Below, one piece after another: positions 23,115-31,849 of a stretch of DNA of 64,000 nt. The stretch lies in the NCBI GenBank assembly GCA_032622095.1, contig CP136068.1, positions 158,359,465 through 158,423,464 of the forward strand, written 5' to 3'. The DNA comes from Siphonodentalium dalli (taxonomy: Eukaryota; Mollusca; Scaphopoda; Gadilida; Siphonodentaliidae). The notes under the pieces were generated by a model. The model saw only the letters and a list, made by a program, of their open reading frames with translations. It was not told the DNA's origin and made no database searches. Position 1 is the first letter of the stretch, and each line of letters begins with the position of its first letter. The position numbers and the translations under genes were made by a program.

Positions 23115-23263
23115 CGTATTCTCTCTTCAACGAACAGTTGCTGTAACATAACTTGTCGAGCTAAAGTGTTGACGGTCTTCTCTAGTTGTTCTATCCTCTC
23201 GGTAGTCTCGTCCTGAGCATAAACCGTGCCCAATATAAGGGCCAGAGCCACATACATGAACAT
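23115..23263 (-). CDS. Host secreted-protein gene, exon 1
   Basis: ATG at 23263 opens a signal peptide (MFMYVALALILGTVYAQ), then a coiled coil TERIEQLEKTVNTLARQ and LQQLFVEERI. A donor CG/GTGCGT follows at 23114, leaving phase 2. This start is preferred because the hydrophobic core begins directly after it; the longer upstream frame reads through a duplicated copy. Linking it to the exons at 1-8 kb rests on recalled family architecture plus strand and order; an exon between is missing. A secreted multimerising protein is likely. Confidence 0.7.
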
Positions 23264-23289
23264 CCTGTAAGAACTAAAAAATAGAGCTG

Positions 23290-23442
23290 AATGCAAAACT
23301 GCACCCAATATAAGGACGAAGAACACATACATTAGCATCCTGTGCTGACGGAGTTCTTCAGTTGCTCTATCCTCTGGGTCGTGTCACTCTGGCCATAGAC
23401 CACACCCACTAATATTGACAAGATCGTATATAGAAACATATC
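23290..23442 (-). repeat. Two partial tandem copies of exon 1
   Basis: MFLYTILSILVGVVYGQ followed by TTQRIEQLKNSVST (about 23442-23344), and a second stump MLMYVFFVLILGAV (about 23338-23295). Both lie just upstream of exon 1 on the same strand. They repeat its signal peptide and start of the coiled coil, but lack the full exon and donor. Confidence 0.75.
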
Positions 23443-23841
23443 CTCGTTGACGATTATCACGATAAGAAATTTAAACAACAAAAGTAGTAAACTAAACTCA
23501 ATTTCTGCTTAATGAGGGCTATTACTATAATTTACTAGCCAAAACAGAAGAGAATTTCCCTCAGTCACGTTTTAAACCCATTCATATTATGAGATCAGCT
23601 TAACCTGGGTAACTTTATCACAATTCTCTCCAAACTGGGTAACTTTATCACAATTATCCCCAACCTGGGTAAATGTATCACCAATATAAAGGTGAGTGAC
23701 CAATTCAACGCCACTAGAGCGTCCATATGTAACCCTTTCTTTACTAAATAGTCATTCATGAGTAGTTCCCTTTCGAAATGTTCAGATGATGAGTTAGCCC
23801 TTTCACGGCAGGAGCTTCCTGATTTTTTGCAAAAACCCTGG

Positions 23842-23912
23842 GCCAATGCATTCTCTAATATATGCGAGTCGGCCATATGTCCCCTCGCATATATAAGAGA
23901 ATGAATTAGCCT
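23842..23912. repeat. Palindromic hairpin repeat, copy 3
   Basis: CCAATGCATTCTCTAATATATGCGAG pairs with CTCGCATATATAAGAGAATG (trimmed here). Together with copy 4 it brackets an AT-rich body. Confidence 0.85.
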
Positions 23913-24638
23913 AACAAATTTTATATTATTTTTAAAAATTGTTAAAGAATGTAAGAAATAATGAGAAAACAATGAGAATTTTTTTTTTAAAGAATGTAAG
24001 AAATAATGATAAAAAAATGATAAAAATAAAAATTGTTAGAGAATGTAAGAAAAACTTATAAAATTGTAAAAGGCACGTGAGGCCTTAGTTGTCGAAAATA
24101 TTAATATTTGTTCCAATCACCGTAAACAGAAAAACATTAAAACGCATACAGTTTCGTTCATATATACCATGACCATCGCGTAAACAGCATGTTATCATAA
24201 ATATTTACTATATTTTACCTAAGCAAGAGCCTGATTGTGTTACGGAAGACAGCACAATGCTGCTGGCTAATCACACTCAAATGGCATAAAGGCTCTTTAT
24301 TCGTTCCATATCAGGAATTCACCAACAAAGAACGCTCTTTATGTTTACCATCATAATATAAACAAACACCAGAAACGTAACTTTTTATGCTTTTGTTTAC
24401 ATAACAATGGTCATATATATGATAATAACATACTGTTTATGCGATATTTCTTAATTGTCTACATTTTGTTGTTCTTTCTGTTTGTGGCGGTTTTTGACGG
24501 GTGGAAATATTTTCACATGATACCCACCACCAAGGCCAACCGTACCTTTAAAGTATGTAAGAAAAAAAATATATAAAAAATGATAAAAATTGTTAAAGAA
24601 TGTAAGAAAAAATTATAAAAAATGATAAACAATTGTTA

Positions 24639-24715
24639 GGCCAATGCATTCTCTGATATATGCGAGGCTACCTATGGTCAACTCGCATATATACATGTAT
24701 AATAGAATGCATTGG
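24639..24715. repeat. Palindromic hairpin repeat, copy 4
   Basis: Arms CCAATGCATTCTCTGATATA and the inverted TATAATAGAATGCATTGG, with a slightly expanded second arm. Confidence 0.8.
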
Positions 24716-24896
24716 GTGTTCGCAAAAAATCAGCGTGACTAGAGGGTTCACATCTAAATACTATTAGTAGTTCCCTTTCGAAATGTTCAGATAATAAGTT
24801 CAGGAAACGACCATAGACTCGTGTATCTGGGCAAGTTTGTCGGTTAATGTCCATGTATGGGCAGCCAATACGCCAAGGATTATATATATTATAGCG

Positions 24897-25410
24897 GATC
24901 TACAGCGAGTCCCCGGTTTATAGCGGAATTTATAAAACGAGTCCAGTAAATTAGGTCTGGACGGAGCCTTTGGCGAGGTTTAGACCTAATTTACTGGACA
25001 AGTTTTGTAAATTCAGTAATAAACTGGGGACGAGTAGTAAATTCTATTTATCACATGATCCAATACATCGACAAAACATACTTAAATCAACAAATTGGAC
25101 ATGGAAACTAAAATCGGCTCTATACTATAAGGCATGTGATGACGTTTCACGTAACTGTGCATTGTTTTCCTGCGTTAAGAAATTGTCCCAGATAAATAAA
25201 GACTCTTTCACGAATTTAATTGCGTATATTTAATGAAAAATAATGGAAGCCGTAGTATTTTGAGACATATATTACCTAATGTAAACAGACGACAAACCGG
25301 AAGTGAAAGGTCACCAGGCACTATTTCCTGTTATGAAACGAATGTTTAATATAACAATTTATAGAATGGGTTTATTGAATGGAATAAGGTTAGGATCATG
25401 AAATAAAAAA
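24897..25410 (+). mobile_element. Foldback-ended repeat element, copy 1
   Basis: Starts with a hairpin of about 140 bp (24897-25039) built on AGTCCAGTAAATTAGGTCTGGAC and its inverse, then about 370 bp of body (GGCATGTGATGACGTTTCACG, GACAAACCGGAAGTGAAAGGTC). An inverted copy lies at 57460-57999. No ORF is credible; the 87-codon frame here is not conserved in the second copy. Confidence 0.75.
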
Positions 25411-26116
25411 CAATATATTATCGGTGTTCACGACTCGAAAGCGATTGGTATTCAATCTGAGTATAACACGCGCCTCGCGATGTTAGGATTATATTACAAA
25501 ACGAGTATCCTGATTTAATCGAAAGGGGAATAACCGGATCCAACTAGCCACTAAATATACGTCCTTTCGGAATTATTATATTCTCCCCTTAGTCACCTAA
25601 CACGCACGCGATTATATATCGATAGATACTTAATCTGGGTTCACGATGATATATATCGATTGATACACGCAGTAACAAGGTGGCGCGCGAGATTAGCATT
25701 GCATTTTGAAATAAGTATCCAAAGTTAATCGGAAGGGTGATAACTCTATATATGGGATGTACTTTGACGGAGTAACGGAGATTTGTATGAAAGAATTTAC
25801 AACACCACAATTTGTCTTTATTTGGTCATATATACGTCAAATTATCATATTGGGCGGGTAGTTTTGGGTGAGGTTATATATGGGGGGCGCTCTTTAAAGG
25901 CACTTCTTCGAACATGTCTGTTGTTTGGTCAATAATCCTAGCCTCAATCATAGCCACGTGTTATTGCGATTAATATCAATCGCTATTTAATCGTGCCCCG
26001 ATTATGTATATTGCGCTATCCAATGTGCAATGTGCGTATTTGCTGAAATAGCGGAGATATTCCGAAGTTTAACCCTTCCATGGCTGGAGATTCTTGAAAT
26101 ATTGAGAAAACCCTGT

Positions 26117-26278
26117 GCCAATGCATTCTATTATATATGCGAGTATCCCATAGGGAGCCTGGCGTATATAAGAGAATACATTGGCCTAACAATATTTACC
26201 TTGACCTTGTAAGCCAGTGCATTCTCTTATATATGCGAGGCTCCCTATGTGAGACTCGCATATATAAAAAATGCACTA
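26117..26278. repeat. Two hairpin repeats in tandem (copies 5 and 6)
   Basis: 26117-26186 and 26213-26278, separated by TAACAATATTTACCTTGAC. They end ten bases before the left end of Polinton B. Confidence 0.85.
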
Positions 26279-26288
26279 TAGGGTTAGT

Positions 26289-26650
26289 AGTTAAGGGACT
26301 CCAGTAGTCCACGTTTGACGTTATTTGCACTCGTTGACCCCGTTAGCTGACCACAAAAACGTCTGACGTCATAGTTGACGTTCCTATGTTGATGTATCAA
26401 CGTTATTTGACGTTATTTGCAGTTATCTTACCTTGACGACACGAAAGTTTGACGTCCCTAGGTGTATGAAACGTTCTTTGACCTTATCAGACTGACCACA
26501 ATGTGCCTACGTTGTTATTTGACGTTATTCGTACTTATTGGGCGAACAATATGAACTTCTGACGTTCTTAGATCAAGTGACCTGGGCTGATCACAACTGG
26601 TGACGAAAAGATCATGTAACTGTGACCGTTTCGTAACTATGTCAATAGCA
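26289..26650 (+). repeat. Left terminal inverted repeat of Polinton B
   Basis: About 360 bp, roughly 85-90% identical (by eye) to the inverted right end for the first 215 bp. Beyond that it matches in islands, such as ACCGTTTCGTAACTA. It is dense in GACGT/AACGT cores, including the palindrome TGACGTCA. Confidence 0.9.
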
Positions 26651-26728
26651 CACCACCACCCCACCCCACTCCACCTTTTTAAAGGGGGAATAGGGGTTTT
26701 TAAAAAAACTTGCTAAACTGTGAATACT

Positions 26729-27251
26729 TTAATTCAGAATATCAGCATAGTCTTCTTGGATAAGTTTGTCTCTAACTTCCACAAGAATAGCTCCGATCGA
26801 ATTGTCACCTTTCCACAGTGTTGGATCAAGTATGCTATCGACATCGTCAAAATGGCAGCCGATAGTCCAGCGTGTATCACAGGCATAACTCACAGGAGCA
26901 ATTAATGAGTTTCGGGTATGTACTGAGTAGAACGTTTTTTAATTATTCATTCTGCGTGAATTTTGCTTCGATTCCTGTTTCCATGGTATCGACGATATCC
27001 CTGCACTCGTCCCACCGTTCATCAAACTGCCGCAATGAAATATCGTATGTTCTGCATTCGTCAGGCGTGGAGGCTACGAGCATTTCGTAGGCTATATCCT
27101 TCTCATGATACCACATAGCTCTATGTTATTGGTAATACTGTTCTGCACTATTGAAAAGTTTTTCATTGAGAGCGAAGTATGAATAATACAAGTTGGAAAG
27201 TACAGTAGCTCGCTCGTAGAACCAATATATGTCCCACTTTTTCTTCCACAT
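26729..27251 (-). pseudogene. NADAR-domain protein, downstream copy (near complete)
   Basis: NADAR fold (YbiA-like; family known to remove ADP-ribose from guanine or cleave ADP-riboside N-glycosidic bonds). In order: LSNLYYSYFALNEKLFNSAE, then EQYYQ (a stop follows at the next codon), EKDIAYEML, FDERWDECRDIV, EAKFTQNE (second stop), and in another frame TRWTIGCHFDDVDSILDPT, then LWKGDNSIGAILVEVRDKL. Length is about 170 codons, normal for the family. Two TAA stops and one frameshift; TAA end at 26729. It lies after the capsid gene on the same strand and inside the TIR, so it is element cargo. ATG at 27251 is preferred because the fold begins soon after. Confidence 0.8.
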
Positions 27252-27270
27252 TTTTGAAGAATGACAGTTA

Positions 27271-27498
27271 ACATTCCGGGTAATCGATATCCGTATTCAG
27301 AATATCAGGATAGTGTTGTTTAACATGATATCCATAAGAATAGTTCCGAGAAGATTGTCGCCGAGCCATTTTTTCTTGGTAGTATGCCCGTGGGTCTGAT
27401 GATGAGTAGCCTATACACCATATAAAATCCATAGGACTTGCTTCAGCGAGTATTTTCGGATATGATGCCGCTAGACAATCTCCGAATTCTTTAATCTC
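27271..27498 (-). pseudogene. NADAR-domain protein, upstream copy (C-terminal half)
   Basis: Reads KILAEASPMDFIWCIGYSS and SDPRAYYQEK, then after a one-base shift KWLGDNLLGTILMD, the NADAR C-terminal signature (Glu-Ala-x-x-x-Asp, W-x-I-G, D-P, W-x-G-x-N-L-L-G). The N-terminal half is absent. Its end shares CTATCCTGATATTCTGAAT-like bases with the end of the next copy, so the two arose by tandem duplication. It starts seven bases after the capsid gene stop. Confidence 0.78.
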
Positions 27499-27504
27499 TA
27501 ATGT

Positions 27505-28487
27505 TTATTCTTTGTACACGCCTCTATTGCTGTCTATTTCGATAAGGTTATCATACTCTGTATATACGATAACATTGATGGTGTCGGGTAGTGCCTGCTT
27601 AAATTGAACGAATAGTTTTTCAATTCCTCTTTTCTTCGATCTAAATTTTTTCACAAAAGCTATGATGACGCGTTTTGGAAGTGAGCATCACCTAGAAACA
27701 TGTTATCATTAGTGAAACTGTGTTTCCCCTGCGATATAGTAAGCGAAATAAGAGAAACTCTGTTAATCGGATACCATGCTCAGGATCCTGCAATCAATTT
27801 CGACATCATAGAATTTGATTCAGGGTCACTAAGTTCAACGGTTCGAACGAACAATTTTGGCGAATCAATACTAATATTGAATGCTCCACCGACTCCTTGC
27901 AACGCAAATTCTGGTTTGCTCCTGTACATTTTGATTCTGACTTGAACTACCGGAAGGATGAGTCTGTCTTGAAAAACGGTATCGCAATGGAGTCTTCCAG
28001 TTAGTTGAAACATCCTATGTGTCGGTTTATTTTCCTTCAGTGTAACGTTCGTAAATTTCGCCTGTCGCGTTGCATCATCGAACGGCGTATCCAGCAACCC
28101 AGCTTTTTGTTTGATGAACAGGTATGTGTTGGCTAAGGAGTTTTCAGTGCACGACGACAGTAAATTTTCAATGTAGCTCCTGTAATGATATCCTCTGCCT
28201 TCACTGACTTATTCGGTGTTGAATAACACATCAACTCTTTCGAACATCGAGTGTAGGAAATTATTTTTTGGGACTGCTTTGTTATCATTATCAAAATCCG
28301 TGCCATCTGTTCTTGAAATGGTGACATCTAACTGAATAAAGGATTTCGTCAGATCGAGCCAGTGCCCTGTATGTCCTTCAAATACAAATTCGAATAAACC
28401 ATCATATTGGTATCCTGTGGTTGCTGGCTGTTTCTCGATGTTTTCGCCATCTTCTGTATTAACGATTGCAGGCGTCATAGCAAACAA
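27505..28487 (-). pseudogene. Polinton B major capsid protein (double jelly roll)
   Basis: The first frame from ATG at 28487 has the N-terminal capsid signature: GLFEFVFEGHTGHWLDLTKS, then FIQLDVTISRTDG and NNFLHSMFERVDVLFN. A TAA at 28209-28211 interrupts, but the same frame continues with YRSYIENLL and KMYRSKPEFAL, and ends at a TGA (27780-27782), again followed in frame by YPINRVSLISLTISQG. Near 27660 it shifts to KRVIIAFVKKF, then INVIVYTEYDNLIEID at the C-terminus, TAA 27505-27507. About 327 codons versus over 500 usual, so the second jelly roll has a deletion near 27640. It abuts the pVI-like ORF with one base between. Confidence 0.87.
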
Positions 28488-28488
28488 A

Positions 28489-28893
28489 TCAGTTTCTGAT
28501 TTGCCGCAGCACTCTGATTGTTGATGCTTGATTATGAGAAGATATCCCCCGATTTCTTCTTCTTTTTTCGTTGCGTGACCTTCGATTGTTTGGCTCGTTT
28601 TGCTTTCTGAATACTGTTGTTCTGGCTTTTACGCTTTCTGCTGAAATTTTCCGTGGCACCAGATAAGAGATCTCGAGCTGCCTGTTTACCTCTGTCAGAA
28701 AGTGCACTTCGCCAGCTAAAAGATCGTGCCCGACATTAGCCACTGTTTCCAGTCCTTTGGACAGAATGGATTTTACAGCTTTTTTCGGCAAGCGGCGATA
28801 CGATTCTTGCCATTTTCCTGAAGAAATTTCCGACGCCATATCCTCGTTGATTGCGCTGACCAACGTAATAGGAATTGTCCGTCCTACATGCAT
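28489..28893 (-). CDS. Polinton B basic virion protein (pVI-like, tentative)
   Basis: Intact 134-codon ORF. N-terminus IPITLVSAINEDMASEIS, a predicted amphipathic helix around LPKKAVKSILSKGLETVANV, and a basic C-terminal tail (NEKRRRNRG) like a nuclear signal. Placed between penton and major capsid genes, where Polintons/adintoviruses carry a pVI/maturation-type protein. The assignment rests on position and composition. One of the few undamaged genes of this element. Confidence 0.6.
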   Translation of the reverse strand: MHVGRTIPITLVSAINEDMASEISSGKWQESYRRLPKKAVKSILSKGLETVANVGHDLLAGEVHFLTEVNRQLEISYLVPRKISAESVKARTTVFRKQNEPNNRRSRNEKRRRNRGISSHNQASTIRVLRQIRN

Positions 28894-28932
28894 CTTTCTT
28901 TAATGAATAGGTCAAAACTAGTTCGGTATTAT

Positions 28933-30006
28933 TTATATCAATTTTATTCTACAGTGAAGAGTGAATATCGTTCTACCTTCGGATTTGAATGGAATTGGAG
29001 CTCCAGTATCATCGGCGATTTTAACGGTAATAAATGACGTTTTAGCATCGAGAATAGAAAAGTATTCAATATTTCGAAATTCGTGCATGAAAACTCCTTC
29101 ACCACGTGTTCTCGTTACAACAGCTAAGAGTTTTGCGTAAGTGTCACACACTATACGATTCTGTATCAAGTCACAATAAATGAAGAATATTTTGGAATTT
29201 GATTTCTTCAACTAATCTTCTATTTTTCCACCTTGTTTTTTAAAACCTAATAGATAATCTTTTTTCAAAATGAATAAGCGCTCTAAATTGTAATCTCGTT
29301 TCATACTGAACGAAAGCATAAGATCAAATTTTCTCATGGACTGAGCTTGACTGAGTTTAGAAAATGTGATGCAATGAATATCACCGGAACAAATGATTTT
29401 GGTCAATAGTATATCACTGTCCACAAGATTGTCGATAAAATCAGGATACCGATCTTGATGGTTGGAAAATTCTTGATCTCCTACTTTTTCAATCATACAT
29501 TCTGAACGTTTGATAGTGTTCATAGCCTTCTTGATTTTTCTGGAATAGACTTGAATCAGTTTCTGTTGAACCGCAGATATCAAATTTGGTAGATCGTCTA
29601 GCTTTTCCATATTCAGCGGGAAATGAGGAGCATATTCCAGAGCGAGATAATCTTTGGATTCCTGGTTAGATGCTTTCTCTTGAATTCTATCAGTAATCAG
29701 TGTTGCAACCACATTTCTGTTAAATGTAAAAATCGGCTGTATGGGCTGTTTTCCGATTAAAATTGACGCCAAATGAACAGTTATGGTGCAGGCTGGAGAT
29801 TGGTCCGATAAACCCTGAACCTTTTCGTCCCAATCAGATGGTAGAACGACTCGATTCAGCCGGACTTCATATTGGTCGTACGGTAGATCCATTAGTTGTG
29901 GCAACTGGAGAGTGTAGTCGGTCAGAGTGTTGTCAGTAAAGGTATCCATACTGGCATTGGATGGCAATTTCAAGGTGAATTGTTCAGAGTTTGCTGTGGC
30001 TGCCAT
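28933..30006 (-). pseudogene. Polinton B minor capsid (penton-like) protein
   Basis: Single-jelly-roll vertex protein. ATG at 30006; the N-terminus has FTLKLPSNASMDTFTDNTL and DYTLQLPQLMDLPYDQYEVR, the usual opening of Polinton PX proteins. A single TAG at 29212-29214 interrupts after 264 codons. The same frame then runs another 92 codons to 28933 with CDLIQNRIVCD, DDTGAPIPF and TIFTLHCR, the normal C-terminus. Total about 357 codons, the expected length. The gene is otherwise in one frame, so this is one nonsense change or a stop read through. Confidence 0.87.
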
Positions 30007-30032
30007 TTCTTGATTTTCGGTGATGGCAACAA

Positions 30033-30260
30033 CTATCCAATACAGCTAGATAACAAGGTTATCCACAGTGGCACAGTGGCACCGTTCAAGCTCAGATTTA
30101 CAATCGATACAATGTTTATTATGTAGATCAGGAGGACTTGTGAAGCGAATATAATTTCTCCTGATGGCACTCGTTTTCCAAATCCAATGTTCCAGTCAGG
30201 CATTCCGTCAATCACTGATTTCCTCACTCTATCGCCTCCACGTTTTGTTTCGATATCCAT
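30033..30260 (-). CDS. Small hydrophobic ORF in Polinton B
   Basis: 75 codons overlapping the end of the integrase frame. It contains a probable membrane segment IIFASQVLLIYIINIVSIV. It may be a chance frame; there is no counterpart in Polinton A. Confidence 0.3.
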   Translation of the reverse strand: MDIETKRGGDRVRKSVIDGMPDWNIGFGKRVPSGEIIFASQVLLIYIINIVSIVNLSLNGATVPLWITLLSSCIG

Positions 30261-30640
30261 GAATTGAAATCATGAGGATACCCTAATCACTTAGCGAGTA
30301 CTTCGTCGCCTTTCCTTCTGATGATTTTTTCAACTTCCCACAATTTATTAGGTTCAACAGTTACCGGGATTAATTCTTCATTGTAAAATGTACCATTAAT
30401 TTCTTCGTCATTATAATCTTTCAACTTGTACACAGTGGGAGTTCTAATTGGCACCATACTTTTTACCGTAAACATTTCGTAAGTGTAATTGGGTTCATAA
30501 CTGGTAACAGTAACTGGTAACAGCACTCTCCTAATTCATTTATACTGTTTTTGTTTAGAAACTTTTTGGAGCCATTCTTCCACTCAGAATAAATTTTTCT
30601 TGCTCGGTTTTCTGCCTTTTTTCTTCGCCATGTTCAGACG
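30220..30640 (-). pseudogene. Polinton B integrase C-terminus with chromodomain
   Basis: The frame at 30287-30526 reads PTVYKLKDYNDEEINGTF, then YNEELIPV and WEVEKIIRRKGDEVLAK, an SH3/chromo-type integrase tail. A TGA at 30290-30292 replaces an expected Trp, and the same frame goes on with LGYPHDFNSWISKQNVE to another stop near 30228. Upstream, WLQKVSKQKQYK-like text near 30560 may be the N-terminal region. The catalytic DDE core is absent, so most of the gene is deleted. Confidence 0.75.
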
Positions 30641-30934
30641 ATTGAAATCTCTCTCATTCAATTGTCGTCAGGATTCTCGTACCTGTTGTGTTCTAGAAGT
30701 TCATCTGGTAATAATTCCGAAAACAATTTAATTATATAGTTTGGATCTGATGCTTCTATTACAGGAGATTTTGGATGGTGCAGGTAAAATATCTGGAACC
30801 GACGTCGTACTAGGTTTCGGATTAATCCGAACTTTTCTCTTCTTCGTGGGAACTCAGCAATAGTGTCTCTGTGTAATTTCTAGTTGATCGTGTCTTTCCA
30901 GTTGAGCACCATTATCACTAATATTCATGCTACT
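30641..30934 (-). other. Remnant of conserved ORF between pX-like and integrase genes
   Basis: In the slot of 20634-21300 in Polinton A. One frame reads FSELLPDELLEHNRYENPDD, others give short basic stretches. Not enough for a family call. Confidence 0.3.
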
Positions 30935-31030
30935 GTCCCAGTTCCACCTCTCGATAACAAAAAATTCAGTTTTTGTTTATTGCTAGCACGTGGATCTGCC
31001 AATTTCCTTAATTTATCCTTGTTCCGTTTC
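30935..31030 (-). pseudogene. Polinton B pX-like fragment
   Basis: Reads KRNKDKLRKLADPRASNKQ and KLNFLLSRGG, matching the LASKSTTLKRKK / KGGFLP segment of the Polinton A protein at 20282-20627. The N-terminal half is lost. Confidence 0.6.
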
Positions 31031-31035
31031 ACCCA

Positions 31036-31190
31036 TTATCGCTGTTGCTCCATCATAAGTATTCGCCGTTTCAGAATCATCCCAAATATGAATCCGAAAT
31101 ATTGCAAGAGTTTGGTCTCTATCCCTAGAAGTATCTTCTGTTGTTTCGGATTCTTTTCTAGGGATAGAGTTTCAGCCATAAGTTTGTTAT
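31036..31190 (-). pseudogene. Polinton B small helical ORF
   Basis: About 50 codons directly after the ATPase: AETLSLEKNPKQQKILLG, then LLQYFGFI. Predicted helical; same position as 19605-19703 in Polinton A. Function unknown. Confidence 0.45.
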
Positions 31191-31193
31191 CTC

Positions 31194-31790
31194 TCATTGT
31201 AGGTAGTAAACGGTCGGTGACGGAGAAAGAACTTCGGACATCAGTCTCATCGAATCTGGTGTTTGGGACGATACATCCACCATTAAATATCCGTATGGAC
31301 GAGCAATTGCATCAGCGTATGCCTCTTCTATACTTTTCATCATCCCAAGTTGTCGCCCGAGTGTACGAACTTGATCTTCGTTCCTCGGTGATTTGAACAA
31401 GATGAAATATTGAGTATTCAGAGAAATAGTCCTGATATCCTTGAGAAATAGATTCTGTACAACGAAAATAAAGCTTGTATTTTCGTGGTGAGCTCTCTTT
31501 GTGAACCATTATGTTATTACTTTCAAATCTCCATCCATACATATACAGTCATCGAATATCAGCATGTCAGGTTGAGAAGTATCAGAACTGTTGTCAAACT
31601 TTTTCTGGAACCTGATACCCTCCATTTGTAAAAGCTTTCTCACAATCTCTTTCGGTGGTGGTGTGATAACTTGATTTTTCTGAATCACCAATTCTTCGAA
31701 GAAACTGGATTTTCCACTCATGGATGGTCCTCCAATTAATATGGTGAAAGGATGTTGGAACAAGGGTTTGAAGTCCGTAATTTTCTCCAT
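31194..31790 (-). pseudogene. Polinton B packaging ATPase
   Basis: FtsK/HerA-type genome-packaging ATPase. FQHPFTILIGGPSMSGKSS holds Walker A (31733-31710). VITPPPKEIV follows, then Walker B MLIFDDC near 31563-31543. A TAA at 31509-31511 interrupts, and the same frame continues WFTKRAHHENTSFIFVVQN, FILFKSPRN, and the C-terminal YADAIARPYGYLMVDV (open at 31194-31400). About 200 codons, normal size. The likely start Met is at 31790. It has no stop separating it from the polymerase frame upstream. Confidence 0.88.
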
Positions 31791-31849
31791 TCTCAGAAAT
31801 AATCTTGTAACTGAGAAAAGTCCAAAACCAGCGTCAGTAAGAGACGAAT

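Larger units (their letters stand above)
23842..24715. mobile_element. Composite element bracketed by hairpins
   Basis: Hairpin copies 3 and 4 enclose about 730 bp. Inside both ends, AAAATTGTTAAAGAATGTAAG-type text repeats (23938, 23990, 24036; 24590). A direct repeat AGTAGTTCCCTTTCGAAATG lies outside on both sides (23760, 24765). The same layout appears at 53626-55292. No ORF for a transposase. Confidence 0.5.

Noticed and set aside
26283-26288. GTTAGT as the 6-bp target duplication of Polinton B
   Set aside because: The base string directly after the right TIR is ATTACG; GTTAAT follows only six bases later with a mismatch, so the duplication is not established.
30884-31396. 170-codon plus-strand ORF
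   Set aside because: Lies antisense to the ATPase C-terminus, helical and pX-like pieces of Polinton B; its sequence has no domain features and is a shadow frame.
26729-31511. Stop-codon reassignment or programmed readthrough across Polinton B
   Set aside because: Interruptions use TAA, TAG and TGA at unrelated residues and come with frameshifts and deletions, so ordinary decay explains them.
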